From Ophthalmolycus amberensis (Eukaryota; Chordata; Actinopteri; Perciformes; Zoarcidae): 64,000 nt of DNA. The position numbers and the translations under genes are program-made. The stretch lies in assembly GCA_024529925.1 (NCBI GenBank), contig JAFEUB010001521.1:682501-746500 (forward strand), written 5' to 3'. This document shows, in pieces, positions 1 through 12,009 of the stretch; position 1 is the stretch's first letter, and the number at the start of each line of letters is the position of its first letter. The notes beneath the pieces are model-generated. The model had not been told where the DNA came from and searched no databases. It saw only the letters and a list, made by a program, of their open reading frames with translations.

Positions 1-127
1 TGTGGGTCAAGAAGCTAATACTCGTTTAATTTAGTGTACTGAAGGAAAGCTTGAGTTCCACAATGCAAGCTGTGTGTGTTTGAGGACTTTGAGGACCCGC
101 TGTCATCTTGTGTGTGTGTGTGAACAG

Positions 128-2345
128 GAATGGTGGACCCATCTGTGGCTCAATGAGGGATTTGCGTCCTGGATCGAGTATCTGTGTGTGGACCACTGCT
201 TCCCAGAGTACGACATCTGGACCCAGTTCGTCTCGGCCGACTACACCCGCGCTCTGGACCTGGACGCGCTGGACAGCAGCCACCCCATAGAGGTGAGCTG
301 TGGACCGGAGGGGAAGAATGTTTTTACACTACGATCGCTCCACTGGGATGCGTCGTCTCATCTTTACAGTTTCTAGCGTAGTTATGTCGGCACAATCGAT
401 TTATAGCCAAGAAGCTCCTTTTAGAAGTAATTCTTAGTCCCGTACTACCTCTCAAGGATCGAAAAGGTTTATCCAGCTGATTGTTTGTTTGTGTTTCCAT
501 AGCGCTCTAATTGCCTCTGAACATTTAGCAAATTAGTCCGCTGTCGTTTGATAAAGCAGCATGACGCGTGATGAGGGCGGCTCATCTAAACACCTGCAGC
601 TGCTATGATTACAAGTCTCCACAGCGGTTGATCGTTTGACGGTTATTAATTGGTGCTTTAGAACGTAACCATCAGGAAGTCGTGAACAGCGCTGTCTCTC
701 TCTCTCGCTCTTTTTCTCTCATCCTTTTTTAAATGAGTCAGAAAGCGACTCAATTTACTCTCAATGTTATCAAATGAAGAGAAATGTTCGTCTTAAAATG
801 GTGCTGAATCAATGCTGGAGTAGTTCCTTGTTTTATGACTGAAGCGATACACAAGTTGAAGCAGTGGTGCTGTGTGTGTGTGTTTGACCAATCAACAACA
901 GCCATCCCTGCAAACTCCGCCCCCGAAGGGTCCTGTACTTATAGAAAGTACTAACCTCCGACCAGGGCCTTTTGGGGGATTTAAAGGTTCTAGTCCCTGG
1001 CTTAGGTTCCTACCTAACCCAGCCGTGTGTGTTAGCAGCGTTAGTCTGGCTCGATAGCGTCTGATGTCTATGTTAATAGCGTTAGTCTGGCTCTGTAACG
1101 TCTGATGTGTGTTTGGTGCTCCAGGTGAACGTGGGTCATCCATCAGAGGTGGATGAGATCTTTGACGCCATCTCCTACAGCAAAGGAGCGTCTGTGATCC
1201 GCATGTTGCACAACTACACAGGAGACGAGGTTGGTTTGTCGAACACTCGCAGCGATGTTTCCGTGTTTCCGTGTCGTTCCTCGAGGTTCACCTCTCACTC
1301 TTCCTTTTGTAGGACTTTAGGAAAGGAATGAACGCCTATCTTTTGAAGTTCCAACATAAAAATGCTTCGACAGGTAAGACCGCGCCGCGCACGTTTCCCC
1401 TCGAGATGAAGCCGCGCTGTGAAATCTGTTTTCCTAATCCCGCCGGCTGTCTTCCACAGAGGACCTCTGGGACTGTCTGGAGCAGGCCAGTGGAAAACCC
1501 ATCGCTGCTGTGATGAGCTCGTGGACCAAGCAGATGGGCTTCCCGATCATAGAAGTGGAAGAGGAGCAGGTGAGCTTCACTGGAAACACGATCAGACGCC
1601 AGGCTGAGCGCTACAAATCCATCTATCAACTTCTCTCCGTCTTACTTAACAATGAGATTCACCGGTAGCAGCTTCTCTGGTGGCTGGTTCTAATTCAGTA
1701 GCCTCACACACACACACACACACACACTAACCGTGATGTTTATTTATAGCAAGGTGACGACCGCATCCTCAAGATATCTCAGAAGAAGTTCTGTGCCAGT
1801 GGACCACACAATGGTGAGTTTAAAGTCCTCGTGTTGTGTTTCTATGTGTCATATTCTATTATATGTTGAACTATATATATTATAATATACTAAACATACA
1901 TTTTGTTCCACTATGTTACTGCATTTCACCTTGTACTATATCTGATTATTATGTAGTATATTTCTATTATAATTCTATATTCATGCAGCGCATCATTACT
2001 TCATCATATTATGTCTTTAGTCTGATGTGCGCTGTTACTTTGCTGCAACTTGGAAATCGCTCCACTGGGATGTTTTATTTAATGTTTTGTTTAATTCTGC
2101 TGTTATTATCGTCTTACTTACATTTGACATCCTCTAGTTATCTGTATTTATTTCTGTCGTTGTGCTGCTGCGCCTAAATACGACTGGGTTTATCTTATCT
2201 CTCTCTCTCTCGCTCTCTCTCTCGCTCTCGCTCTCTCTCTCGCTCTCGCTCTCTCGCTCTCTCGCTCTCTCTCTCTCTCTCGCTCTCTCTCGCTCTCTCG
2301 CTCTCTCTCTCGCTCTCGCTCTCTCTCTCTCTCTCGCTCTCTCGC

Positions 2346-2385
<40 letters not shown>

Positions 2386-3937
2386 GCTCTCTCTCTTATT
2401 GTTTTTGTCGACCGCCTCATTTGCTGCGTGGCTTGTCTGTCGTCCATCAGGTGAGGATTGCCCCAGCTGGATGGTCCCCGTTAGTATCTGTACCAGCGAG
2501 GACCCCAAATGCACGAAGCTCAAGGTTCTGCTGGACAGACCCGAGACGACCATCACCGTGAGCGGCGTCGCTCCCGACCAGTGGGTCAAGGTGAGGTCCA
2601 GTCAACGCGCCTCCAACAGCAGCATCTCTCCTGACACTGAGTCAGATGCCTGAACCATCTGACGAGTACCGGTCCCGTACTCTGCATATAGTGATGAATA
2701 AAACGACTACTGAGGATTTATGGCGATGTGATAGTGAAATAGTTTAATCTGGATCAGTCACATGTGGTCGTTATCGTGCTAATGCATCAGATTGATGCAT
2801 CTCTCTAGTTGCAGTTAATAAAACATTTAGTTTCATCTGTGAAAATGCCGGTTTGATGTGGAGGTGCGTGAATAGTTCCAGCTTGCAGTTCTTTCTCTTT
2901 CTGCGTGGAATGTTCATGTGATCACTTGTTTACATTACACGACATCTTGGCGGCATCGTAATGTGGCTCTACAAGTCTGTACTCGTGGCTGCATATCCAT
3001 ATCTGTGTAAAAGGTCACGAACATAACAAAACGTGTAAAACTTTAAGCTGAGACCGTCGGCGTGTTTGTCTCTTTCCAGCAGAGGAAAGTTAAACTTTCA
3101 CCAAACGGGATCCGGTTTCTTTGAGCTGAATTAATGAGGCATGAGAGATCTGATCTCATGGAAAGTTCAAACAAAGTTCACAGACTGGAGTTCCTTTTTT
3201 TGGTCAGTTGGGAGGAAGTGGTCATCAGACTCGCCCATGGGTGTAATTGCTGCCGGGGATTGTGGGTAAAAGTGTCACGAGCAGCTCCTTTCTGTTTTGA
3301 CTGATCTGTTTCACGAAGCAGGAGTTGTGGTCGTCGAGGTGACTTCGGGGTTAACTCTGTGTTCAGTTTGTTGTTGGAGAGAAGAGATCAGCTGGTGTAA
3401 CAGCACCGCCTCCTGACCAATCAGAGCTCAGTACGGGGATCGTAAATTAACATTACTCAAATACGAGGAAGTTGAAGTTATAATTCAGACTAAAAGTAAC
3501 CGTTTATACAGACGTATGCAGAAAGAGAGCTGGCAATGAATGGCCGACTGTGTGAATGTGTAAATAACAGATTCATAACATCACTGCTTCATAGAGCCGA
3601 CTGTAACTACATGTGTGTTATGTTAACACAGATCTCTTCTAATGTTCAGTTAAATGTCCTTTTGTTGACTAAAACCTGAGGCATTGGGGCGATGCTGGTT
3701 CACTCCCTGAGAGCCGTGCTGGAGAAGAGCACTCGGCCTGAGAGGTATAAAGTGCTGAAACTAGGTCTGACCCGGTTACGTCCCTGCTGTTCACAGATCA
3801 ACCCCGGCACCGTGGGCTTCTATCGCATCCAGTACAGCACCTCCATGCTGGAGAGTCTGCTGCCGGGCGTCAGAGACCTCAGCCTGCAGCCTGTGGACCG
3901 ACTCGGCCTGCAGAACGACCTCTTCTCCCTGGTGACA

Positions 3938-3974
<37 letters not shown>

Positions 3975-6900
3975 TCAGCTCTACTGCCGGGCTACAAAAC
4001 AATAACAATGATTTTCTTGATGAAACTTCCTCCCAGTGTAAACAAATACAGAATAGACGAGCGCAGGAAGATCCAAACATGAACATTTAAGTACGTTAAA
4101 GTTACAGCGATGCCAGTTTTTCCTAAAACACAATATCGCAAGAATACCTTGAAACTGTGAAATACTGAGCTGAAAGAAAAAGCTCTTCATGTCACAAATA
4201 TAAATCATATTTAATCATATAGAACTGTTTCACTGCACTAAGAATTCTTTGTTATTTAATTGTTCTGTTTGATTATTAGCTGTGAGTTAAGTTCTTATGA
4301 TTAAGCCTGCGACTGTTCTGGTATAAAATTCAAAAATTTGTTTTCTAAAAGACCAGAAAAAGGTTAAACTTTTTCAGTTTTGTGTATTTGGCCACTAATG
4401 AAATACGACTCATGATATGGATGATGTTATGATGCAACGGATGAAGCTTGACTCTTAACTCGTCCTCCTCTTCCTCCCTTCAGCTGCTGTCATGAGTCAG
4501 TGTGGTGAAGAGGTTTCATGAAGTTAAAGATAACAGGATGGGATGTTTTCCATAACATTTTAAGGCGATTTAATCAGATGTGACAAATTGCAGCAATGTT
4601 CATGAATCTCTCTGAGTTTCAGACGTTCTGATGATTCTAAACAGAACAGCGGGATCATTAAACCTTCTCTTAAATCTGGCCCAAAAAAACTCACCGATAA
4701 TCGACTTTAAACGGTAGAAATGATCCGTGAAACGTCTCCTGAGCTTGTTGTGGCTTCAGTCTCGTGCAGGGATGATCAGCACGGTGGAGGTGCTGAAGCT
4801 GATGGAGGCGTTCATCAACGAGCCCAACTACACGGTGTGGAGCGACCTCAGCTGCAACCTGGGGGTGTTGTCCTCGCTGCTGTCCCACACCGACTTCCAC
4901 GAGGAGATCCAGGAGTTCATCCGGGACCTCTTCACCCCCATCGGCCTGGAGCTCGGCTGGGACTGCAAACCGGGGGAAGGTGAGGAGCGGCGGACATCTC
5001 ATTTATTTCATGTTTTTGTACTCGATACCACTGTAAACTGAGTTTTCCTCCCGTGTGGTGAAGTATAATGTTGCCTTTGCCCGACCCGACTAGTCCTCTT
5101 GAAGGTCTCAGTGTTGTGTAGCGAGACAGAGATAACTCGAGCGTGATGGTTTCCGTCCTGCAGGCCACCTGGACGCCCTGTTGAGAAGTCTTGTTCTGGG
5201 GAAGCTGGGGAAGGCGGGACACAAGCCCACGCTGGAGGAGGCCCGGCGGAGGTTCAGGGACCACGTGGAGGGAAAGCCGGTCCTGCCTGCAGACCTCCGG
5301 AGCCCGGTGAGCCGAACAAAACGCCGACCGTGCATATTCTCAAACGACCCGTTGAATGTGATAATTAACGAGGCTACAAAGCGCTTCACAGGCGCAGAAA
5401 CATCCGATAAAACCAACACAGGGATCAAAAACACTGGAGGGTTAAATAAGCTTCAAAATAATCTAATGTGATGCATAAAAACCCAAATACGAATTAAATA
5501 TACGTAAATACTGTCCTATAGAAGAACATTTAAATAAAGGGAATTTTATTCAGTTCAACATCTGACTTTGTACAACAAAATACTTCCAGAATGTGTCATT
5601 AACCTCCTTTTCTGTGTCCAGGTGTATCTAACAGTGCTGAAGCATGGAGACAGCGCCACATTGGACACGATGCTGAAGGTAAGACGGCAGCGAGCGTGTT
5701 TCACCCAAACATCTTCACTCCGGGTGTGTGACGGTACACACGAGTCACGAGTTCTTTATCGATTGTTATTTAACCTTTAATTTAACCAGATAACTCGATT
5801 AGAGAACCGATTTCATTTAGAATGACGACCGGACCAAGAGACCAGTCGATACAGCACATTAAGACATGGATACAACTACTGCAATAAAACACCGTTAGAC
5901 CGAATTAAAACATCACAATATTCACAACAATAGAGATCTATGCATTGTTTTCCAGATATAATATAATAATTAATTAGTTTATCTGTTTCTTTTCATTTAT
6001 TTTGAGCAGACAAGTGTCTAAAGAACATAATCCTCTTTCTAGTCGCTGAGGCAGCGTGTCGCCTACCGATGAACTATTTTCATCTTGAAAAGTACGAATC
6101 CTGAACCCTTACGGTAGCCCCGCCCCTAAAGCATCCCCTGCTTTATGGTCTGTTTGACTCTAAATGGACCATAATGTACTAAATGAACATCATGCTGTAT
6201 TGAAGAAGACTTGAAACTAGAGATTGAGACCATAAACTCATGTTTACAATGTTTACTGAGGGAATAAATCGAGAGAAGTAGAGTCATTTTCTCATAGACT
6301 TCTATACAACCAGAGGAGTCGCCCCCTGGTTTATTCCATCGTATTGTTGTGTCCTCTTTCCGCGCTGCTATGTTCTCCAATGACCTGTTTGGTTCTCTGT
6401 CTGTGTCACTCCAACCTTTCAGCTCCACAAACTAGCAGACATGCAGGAGGAGAAGAATCGCATCGAGCGAGTTCTGGGCGCCATCTCTGCCCCCGACCTC
6501 ATCCAGAAAGTCCTCAGCTTCGCCCTCTCGGTAACTCGCCACCGCGTTGACTTCGTGTTGCTCAGTTTTGGTTTTGTTTCTGCGGCTGATGGATGAACCG
6601 AGAGAAGTGTCACTTGTTGTAAAGTTCTGTTTTTGACCCAGTTTCTATTTCTCTATTGGTCTGGACTTTGAGTCGGTTTGTACTTCAGTGTCGTTTTGTG
6701 GCTTCATGATTACACCGACGCTGTGAGAGACAGCGAGGCGCTAACTACAACAGCAATAAGCTCAATGTCCAAGTTTGACAGGAGCTCCCAGCAGCCAGTG
6801 AGCTGCTGACTGCATCTCCTCAGCTAACCTCTCTCTCTCTCTCTCTCTCTCTCTCGCTCTCGCTCTCTCTCGCGCTCTCGCTCTCGCTCTCGCTCTCTCT

Positions 6901-7961
6901 CCCTCTCTCTCCTTCTCTCTCCTTCTCTCTCTCTCTGGGTCTTCTCCCCGACAGGAAGACGTCCGTCCCCAGGACACGGTGTCCGTCATCGGGGGCGTGG
7001 CTGGAAGCAGTAAACAAGGCCGCAAAGCTGCCTGGAAGTTCGTCAAGGACAACTGGGAGGAGCTTTACAACCGCTACCAGGGTGGCTTCCTCATATCACG
7101 GCTCATCAAGGTAAGAAACCCCCCCGCTGCTCCTCCATCACGTCACGTGTTGATGTACCATAAGTTTCTTTAACACTAATAACTGCAGTTATTGAGCGTG
7201 GTGGAAGAGCAGGAGCGTGAATCGTTCCGGTCTGTTCATGTTGGACATGAACTCCAGGGTCTGTTTGCTTCTAATCTCCATTTCTTCTTCACGTGTCTTT
7301 GCAGCTCACAGTTGATGGATTTGCAATCGACAAAATGGCTGCTGAAGTGAAGGTGAGCGTGCTTATTATTATTATGAATTAGGTTCATTAGTTTTTGAGG
7401 GGAAATAGGGTTATTCCTATATAAATCATTCCGTGTTTTATTTTCTGGAACAGATTTTTAAATGGAAACTGATTTTAAATCAGCTGAATTATGTTACAAA
7501 GAACCATGTTTGACCACTATGGGGCAGAATGTGCACATGAGGTGCTACTAAAGCTTTGTTTACACACAGATCCATAAATGACGAAATAATATATATAATA
7601 TAACTCCAGAGCTTCATGAAGTCTAACAGTCAACATTTATTAAAGTTATTGACATAATGAGTTATATTCATGATAGAAAGGTGATTTAATAGAAAATAGG
7701 ACTGAAGGGGTGACGCCATCATAAACCTCAGTCTAAGCCTGAATGGAGACGTTTGGACCTGGTGGTGTTGTTGAGCTGAGATCTCGACCGCTCCGTGTGT
7801 TTGTGTCTCTGCAGAGTTTCTTCGAGAGTCACCCGGCGCCGTCGGCCGAGCGCACGGTGCAGCAGTGCTGCGAGAACATCAACCTCAACGTGGCCTGGCT
7901 GAAGCGCGACGCAGACGACATCTCTCAGTATCTACTGCAGCGCAAAGCGCCCCCCGTCTGA
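128..7961 (+). CDS. npepps: NPEPPS, puromycin-sensitive aminopeptidase, C-terminal 14 coding exons (5' part outside window)
   Basis: Cytosolic M1-family zinc aminopeptidase that trims N-terminal residues from peptides. Exons, all with AG/GT borders and consistent phases: 128-292, 1125-1229, 1313-1373, 1460-1569, 1750-1813, 2451-2590, 3797-3931, 4760-4979, 5164-5306, 5622-5678, 6423-6530, 6955-7110, 7305-7352, 7815-7961 (stop TGA). They encode 552 residues, close to the C-terminal 60% of the roughly 919-residue vertebrate protein. The first exon carries EWWTHLWLNEGFASW, whose LNEGFA glutamate is the third zinc ligand; the HEXXH exon lies upstream of the window. Later exons give the conserved ERAP1-C-like helical domain, including GTVGFYR, DRLGLQNDLFSL, SHTDFHEEIQEF, GKLGKAGHK, IGGVAGSSKQGRKAAWKF and the end AWLKRDADDISQYLLQRK. 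No frameshift or premature stop was seen. Identity is near certain; only exact acceptor choices could shift by a few bases. Confidence 0.97.
2190..2396. repeat. Compound CT / GCTCT microsatellite in NPEPPS intron
   Basis: About 200 bp of interrupted (CT)n with periodic G, ending 54 bp before the acceptor of the exon at 2451. Both strands are open as low-complexity serine/leucine or arginine/glutamate reading frames, which are artefacts. The tract could act as a very long polypyrimidine region. Confidence 0.95.
3935..3970. repeat. (CA)n microsatellite at a splice donor
   Basis: A run of CA dinucleotides begins a few bases after the donor GTGACA of the NPEPPS exon ending at 3931. Intronic CA repeats next to donors can influence exon inclusion; no effect is shown here. 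Confidence 0.9.
6128..6332. repeat. Dispersed repeat, copy A (NPEPPS intron)
   Basis: About 200 bp almost identical to 60661-60854 in the same orientation. It contains the string ATAGACTTCTATACAACCA and ends near GTCGCCCCCTGG. It looks like a short interspersed element common in teleosts. No coding capacity and no clear terminal repeats were seen; the class is unknown. Confidence 0.75.
6830..6936. repeat. CT-rich tract upstream of NPEPPS exon 6955-7110
   Basis: Roughly 100 bp of CT/GCTCT sequence just 5' of the acceptor ACAG at 6951-6954, functioning at least in part as an extended polypyrimidine tract. Confidence 0.9.
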
Positions 7962-9434
7962 GCTCCCCCCTCCCCCCCCCTCCAGCGCGGACCTTCCAGC
8001 ATCATAGCTGCCTCAGCCCCCCCCCCCCCCCCCCCCTCCCCTCCCACGCAGACCAGAGCTGGAGACCCCAGCGTACTTACAGCAAGCTTCATTACTCTAA
8101 AGAAACTGTATGAAACAAGAAGGCAAAGCCAAGAATCGACCAACGTGTTGGAAACACACAGAGACTCTTTCTACGTCAACAACGCAAATTGATTTCAGTC
8201 GGACCGGGAATGTAGTTTTACTCATTCTGCCCTCGAGCAGACGGCACCTCACCATCCACCACACACACGACGCTCCACCTGATCGCTAACGCACCCCGTA
8301 TGCACCCCTCCCTCCATCTCTGCGTCGTAGCTGAGAAAACTGTGAACCCCCCACACACACACACACACACTTTAATTTCTCCTGCTGCCACTCACTTTGA
8401 ATGCATGAATTGTGATGTTTCTGCATTTGCTGCTTTGTTTACTTCGGTTTGTTTTCTGTACAAACAAATCATTTCGTTCCTGTTTCTTTAGTTGTAGTTT
8501 GAACCCCCCCCCCTCTCATTAAGTAACTCACCCCTCCTCCCTCTCTTTCAGGCGTTGTGATTGGGTGACAGCAGAAGGGCAGAGTGGGGTCAATAACGTG
8601 TGTGTGTGTGTGTGTGTGTGTGTTGTGTCCGACAGCACTGATCCTCCATCACTAGTAAACGGTTAAGACGAGGCGAGCAGCGCAGCATGGTACTATACTT
8701 TGTAAACTGTATAATGCAAGGTTTTTTTTGCTGTTTTTGTTTTGCAGACAATGTTGTAAAAAATGGAAAGGTTCATGGTTACCTGCCCCCCCCCCCCCCC
8801 CCCCCTGTTCAGTCAGAGTTTGTATAGTTTGAATCATCAACATATTTGATCTCCTGGTTCTTTATCAGCCTCCAATGAAGTGAAGATATCAGCGTTTTAT
8901 AACTAATCACATGCTGTGATTTATTGAAATGTTGAGATGATCTTTTATTCTGAGAGAAAGAAAAGGAAAAGGATCACAACACTCGACTCTTCGGGGCCTT
9001 TGTGTTTCCTCCATTGTGACGTAACATCAGGACTCTGATGAGGGCGGAGAGACGCATCGACTGGACTCCGCTGTCAGACCTGGAGGCCTTAAATCGGTTC
9101 GACTGGTTTGCAGTAAATATTTAACACTGACGTGAAAATAGTTGATTTCCACATAACGTCTAATGTGACAGATTATACAGACTTGTTGAGCGAGTATATC
9201 TATATAGAATTTACAATTTGACGTGGTTTTTGAAAAACGTACCGACCCGAGTCGTCCAACCTGTCGAGACCCCCCCCCCCCCCCCCTAACATTTGTTGTT
9301 TTTCTTTTTTGTTTTGTTTCTTTTTTGTTTAAAACTACAGTCGGTGTTCATTAAAGTGAAAAAGGATTATAAAAACAAACGTGGAAAATGATTGAGGTGT
9401 GAATGCCTGGAGGGGATGATCTATATATACATGT

Positions 9435-9468
9435 AGATCTTTATCTATAGATCTATAGATAAAGATCT
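9435..9468. repeat. Perfect 34-bp palindrome in NPEPPS 3' UTR
   Basis: Half-site AGATCTTTATCTATAGA is followed by its exact reverse complement with no spacer. In unit 2 the equivalent (21257-21296) has 6 extra bases at the centre, leaving 16-bp arms. Confidence 0.9.
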
Positions 9469-9732
9469 ATCCGCTGAATTTCACCTACTGAGAGAAGAAT
9501 GTTTCCAGATAGAAGCCGATGACGACGTAGAGCAGACGTGAACACATTGTGGTTTCATAACGCGTTTGTTGAGACATTTGGTTCTGAGTTTGCGTTGATC
9601 GTGCAGATGTTTAATGTTTATTTGTCGGTTTATTTTCTTCTTCTGATGAATCATAATTTAGTTGAAGGTGTGGGACGTCTCTGTGGTTCTGACTTAAAGA
9701 GGAGGAGCTGAGGACAGCTTTGACTTCAGTCC

Positions 9733-9738
9733 AATAAA
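9733..9738 (+). terminator. npepps: Poly(A) signal AATAAA, NPEPPS
   Basis: First AATAAA in a GT-rich downstream context after the NPEPPS stop. The duplicated copy in unit 2 is at 21560-21565, where no NPEPPS coding exon precedes it. Confidence 0.65.
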
Positions 9739-9760
9739 GCAACACTTGCTCCAGTTATCC

Positions 9761-10316
9761 GTCTGACTGTCCGTATCTCGTCTGCTTTCCTTCACTGAAG
9801 GGAACGAGAAGGGAACGAGTGGTCAGAGACTCTAAAGACGTCCTGAGGTTGTGTGGAGCAGCTATAGTGCTGATTCAATACATTGACCCTAAATGAAAGA
9901 AGACAGAGAGAGATGAGGAAGAACATGCAGCTATGTGAGAAATTATTTCTCTTATCGGTGCATGAGAGTAGTCGCACAGCTGCCGTCGCTTCACAATAAC
10001 GATGTGTTTTAAGAGTTCTTTATTGTTCAGTAATGAAGTTATCGTCATCAAATGTCCTCGATATTTATTAGACATTCTGATACATTTCTGCAAATATTGC
10101 TAATTGTTAGATAAAAAGAAAAATACCACGACCCCATTCTATGGAGCCCCAAAGAGATCAATAATACATATAATATGAAATATATAGTGCCCCAGGTTTC
10201 TCAATGTGTCGGACCACGATGAGACTCAAATAACTGAGACTACAACAGATCATAATACAGATGCAGATTCACTCATGCAAAATAATTAAAAAGAGAGAAG
10301 ACGATAATAGAAAGGT
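9761..10316. other. Gene-free spacer of unit 1
   Basis: AT-rich sequence shared with 21600-22156 and, with rearrangement, with 33420-34255. I see no exon with paired splice sites and no recognisable element; short reading frames here are not supported. Confidence 0.5.
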
Positions 10317-10324
10317 GTTATCTA

Positions 10325-11635
10325 CAGTGGCAGCTGGCCAATAGCGGGCCAGGGGGCGTGGCCCCAACTTGAGCCACAAAAAATAATAAATTATACAAAT
10401 TGTCAATATTTGTGTTTTTGAAACATAGAATGTACCCAGTAGTATTTGTAAAATGTGATATCTGCGCAAAATATATGCTTTTCCTGCTCGTTCGGGCCAT
10501 CGAGAGATCACCCACAGGAGGCGGGTCTATGAAGCAGTTTAGCCAATTGCTGATTAAAGATATAGATGAGTGACATACAATTTAGCCAATCAGCGTCCTC
10601 AAATAGATTCAGCTCGGCCCCGAGCTTGCGCGTCATCGTCAGGAGAAGTCTCCACAGGCGAGCACGAGCGTGAGCACTTCTCCTCCAAGACCCGTTTGAG
10701 AGGAGAACTTTTGCGGAGAAACTGCAGATGAAAGCTGATCCCAGATCAGCCTGACCTCACAATCAGACAGCAGACTAGCGGGATGACGTCATGCTAATAA
10801 CTTATTTAGCTTTTTAAAACAACGGGACAGATCCAGCACGGAGAGTAACGGGAGTGAGGAGGTAAGGAAACATGAGAACACCAGGGTAGGGAGTGAGGGA
10901 TGAGGAGGTAAGGAAACATGAGAACACCAGGGTAGGGAGTGAGGGATGAGGAGGTAAGGAAACATGAGAACACCAGGGTAGGGAGTGAGGGATGAGGAGG
11001 TAAGGAAACATGAGAACACCAGGGTAGGGAGTGAGGGATGAGGAGGTAAGGAAACATGAGAACACCAGGGTAGGGAGTGAGGGATGAGGAGGTAAGGAAA
11101 CATGAGAACACCAGGGTAGGGAGTGAGGGATGAGGAGGTAAGGAAACATGAGAACTCTGTCAAGCTACATATTAGACAAAGTGAACATCTTTTCTTCTAC
11201 ATAGTTGTCCTCAGTCTCATCTGCTGAACTTGGTCATGGAGGCATCAACATGTAATAGAGATGTTAAATTAACAGTGAAAACTCATCATAGCTTAATTTA
11301 ACATCAGTATTCATAATTACACTTCATGTTTACTTCTCCTGATCTTTACCTCCTATAACAAGGTCCATAGGTCAATAAATAAACATGTTATATTATATTA
11401 TATTATATTTTATATATATGTGTGTGTTTTATATTATACTGAATAGAGTGACATTAATAAGATCTCCTGACGTGTTTGTCAAAGTGTTATTTAATGTTTT
11501 TATCGTGTTGGAATAAATGTTAAATATTTAACTGCAAAGTGTTTGATACCTTAATTATTTTGCATTAAATCATTCTGGGATGTTTGCTGCAGTTGATTGG
11601 AGGGCTCTACCTAGAACATTTTCCAGCCGCCACTA
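10325..11635. mobile_element. hAT-like non-autonomous element, unit 1, with 8-bp target duplication
   Basis: 1311 bp bounded by imperfect terminal inverted repeats (left CAGTGGCAGCTGG; right CCAGCCGCCACTA) and flanked by the direct repeat GTTATCTA at 10317-10324 and 11636-11643. Unit 5 carries the uninterrupted site with one GTTATCTA at 42909-42916, so the insertion is directly supported. No transposase is visible. The 8-bp duplication and CAGTGG ends suit the hAT superfamily. Confidence 0.75.
10856..11155. repeat. 46-bp minisatellite, 7 copies
   Basis: Unit begins GAGGAGGTAAGGAAACATGA and repeats every 46 bp at 10856, 10902, 10948, 10994, 11040, 11086 and 11132 (last partial). It lies inside the hAT-like element; the same array has 6 copies in unit 2 and 2 in unit 3. 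Reading frames through it are repeat artefacts. Confidence 0.95.
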
Positions 11636-11757
11636 GTTATCTATGAGACACGTTGAACTGTTTCACCAGAAGATCCAAACTGTGAGATGAGGGTTGTTGT
11701 TCTGCCTGCTCTCTAAAATGACACACACACACATCAGAGTTGATGCTGAGCCAAAGC

Positions 11758-11763
11758 TTTAAT
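11758..11763 (-). terminator. Poly(A) signal ATTAAA, deaminase-like gene 1
   Basis: ATTAAAGCTTTGGCTCAGC on the minus strand, about 250 bp after the stop. The same block recurs at the ends of copies 2 (23530-23535), 3 (36489-36494), 4 (38960-38965) and 5 (43031-43036). Conservation in diverged copy 4 supports function. Confidence 0.65.
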
Positions 11764-12009
11764 GAGAGAGAACAGAACACTTTACAGAGGTTCAGTTTAC
11801 AGTGACAGGAGGAAACACTGAGCTTCATTTACAGCGGACTTCCTTTTTATCTTTAATCTGAAACAAAATGAAAATCCCCTCTGAGTATCACAGAGTATCA
11901 CAACCTGTCAATGGTGGAAAGTTTGCGCTTGCTAGTTGCTTCCCTGCAGCTGCTATTACGGACCTCGAAGCCACTTTGTGAGGAGGAAACACCTTCACCG
12001 TAGGTAGTC

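Larger units (their letters stand above)
7962..9760 (+). other. npepps: NPEPPS 3' untranslated region
   Basis: Begins after the TGA at 7959-7961 and runs to a canonical AATAAA at 9733-9738 within the CCAATAAAGC context. It contains poly-C runs (about 8018-8036, 8786-8805, 9270-9286), CA/TG repeats and a 34-bp palindrome. Segments from about 8374 on recur at 20402-21580 and 32660-33400, so the duplicated units carry orphan pieces of this UTR. The exact cleavage site is inferred. Confidence 0.8.

Noticed and set aside
2134..2653. Long serine/leucine and arginine/glutamate frames on both strands
   Set aside because: Products of the CT microsatellite in an NPEPPS intron.
10856..11155. CRISPR-like regular spacing
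   Set aside because: The repeats are contiguous 46-bp tandem units without unique spacers, in a vertebrate genome.
10789..11163. Minus-strand frames rich in LPTLVFSCFLTSSSLTPYPG (also 22602-22924)
   Set aside because: Translations of the 46-bp minisatellite in three frames; not genes.
11637..11828. 63-codon minus-strand frame (MKLSVSSCHCKLNLCKVFCS...) present in four places (also 23409, 36368, 42910)
   Set aside because: It lies in the deaminase 3' UTR and runs through the ATTAAA poly(A) signal. Its conservation is explained by the duplications.
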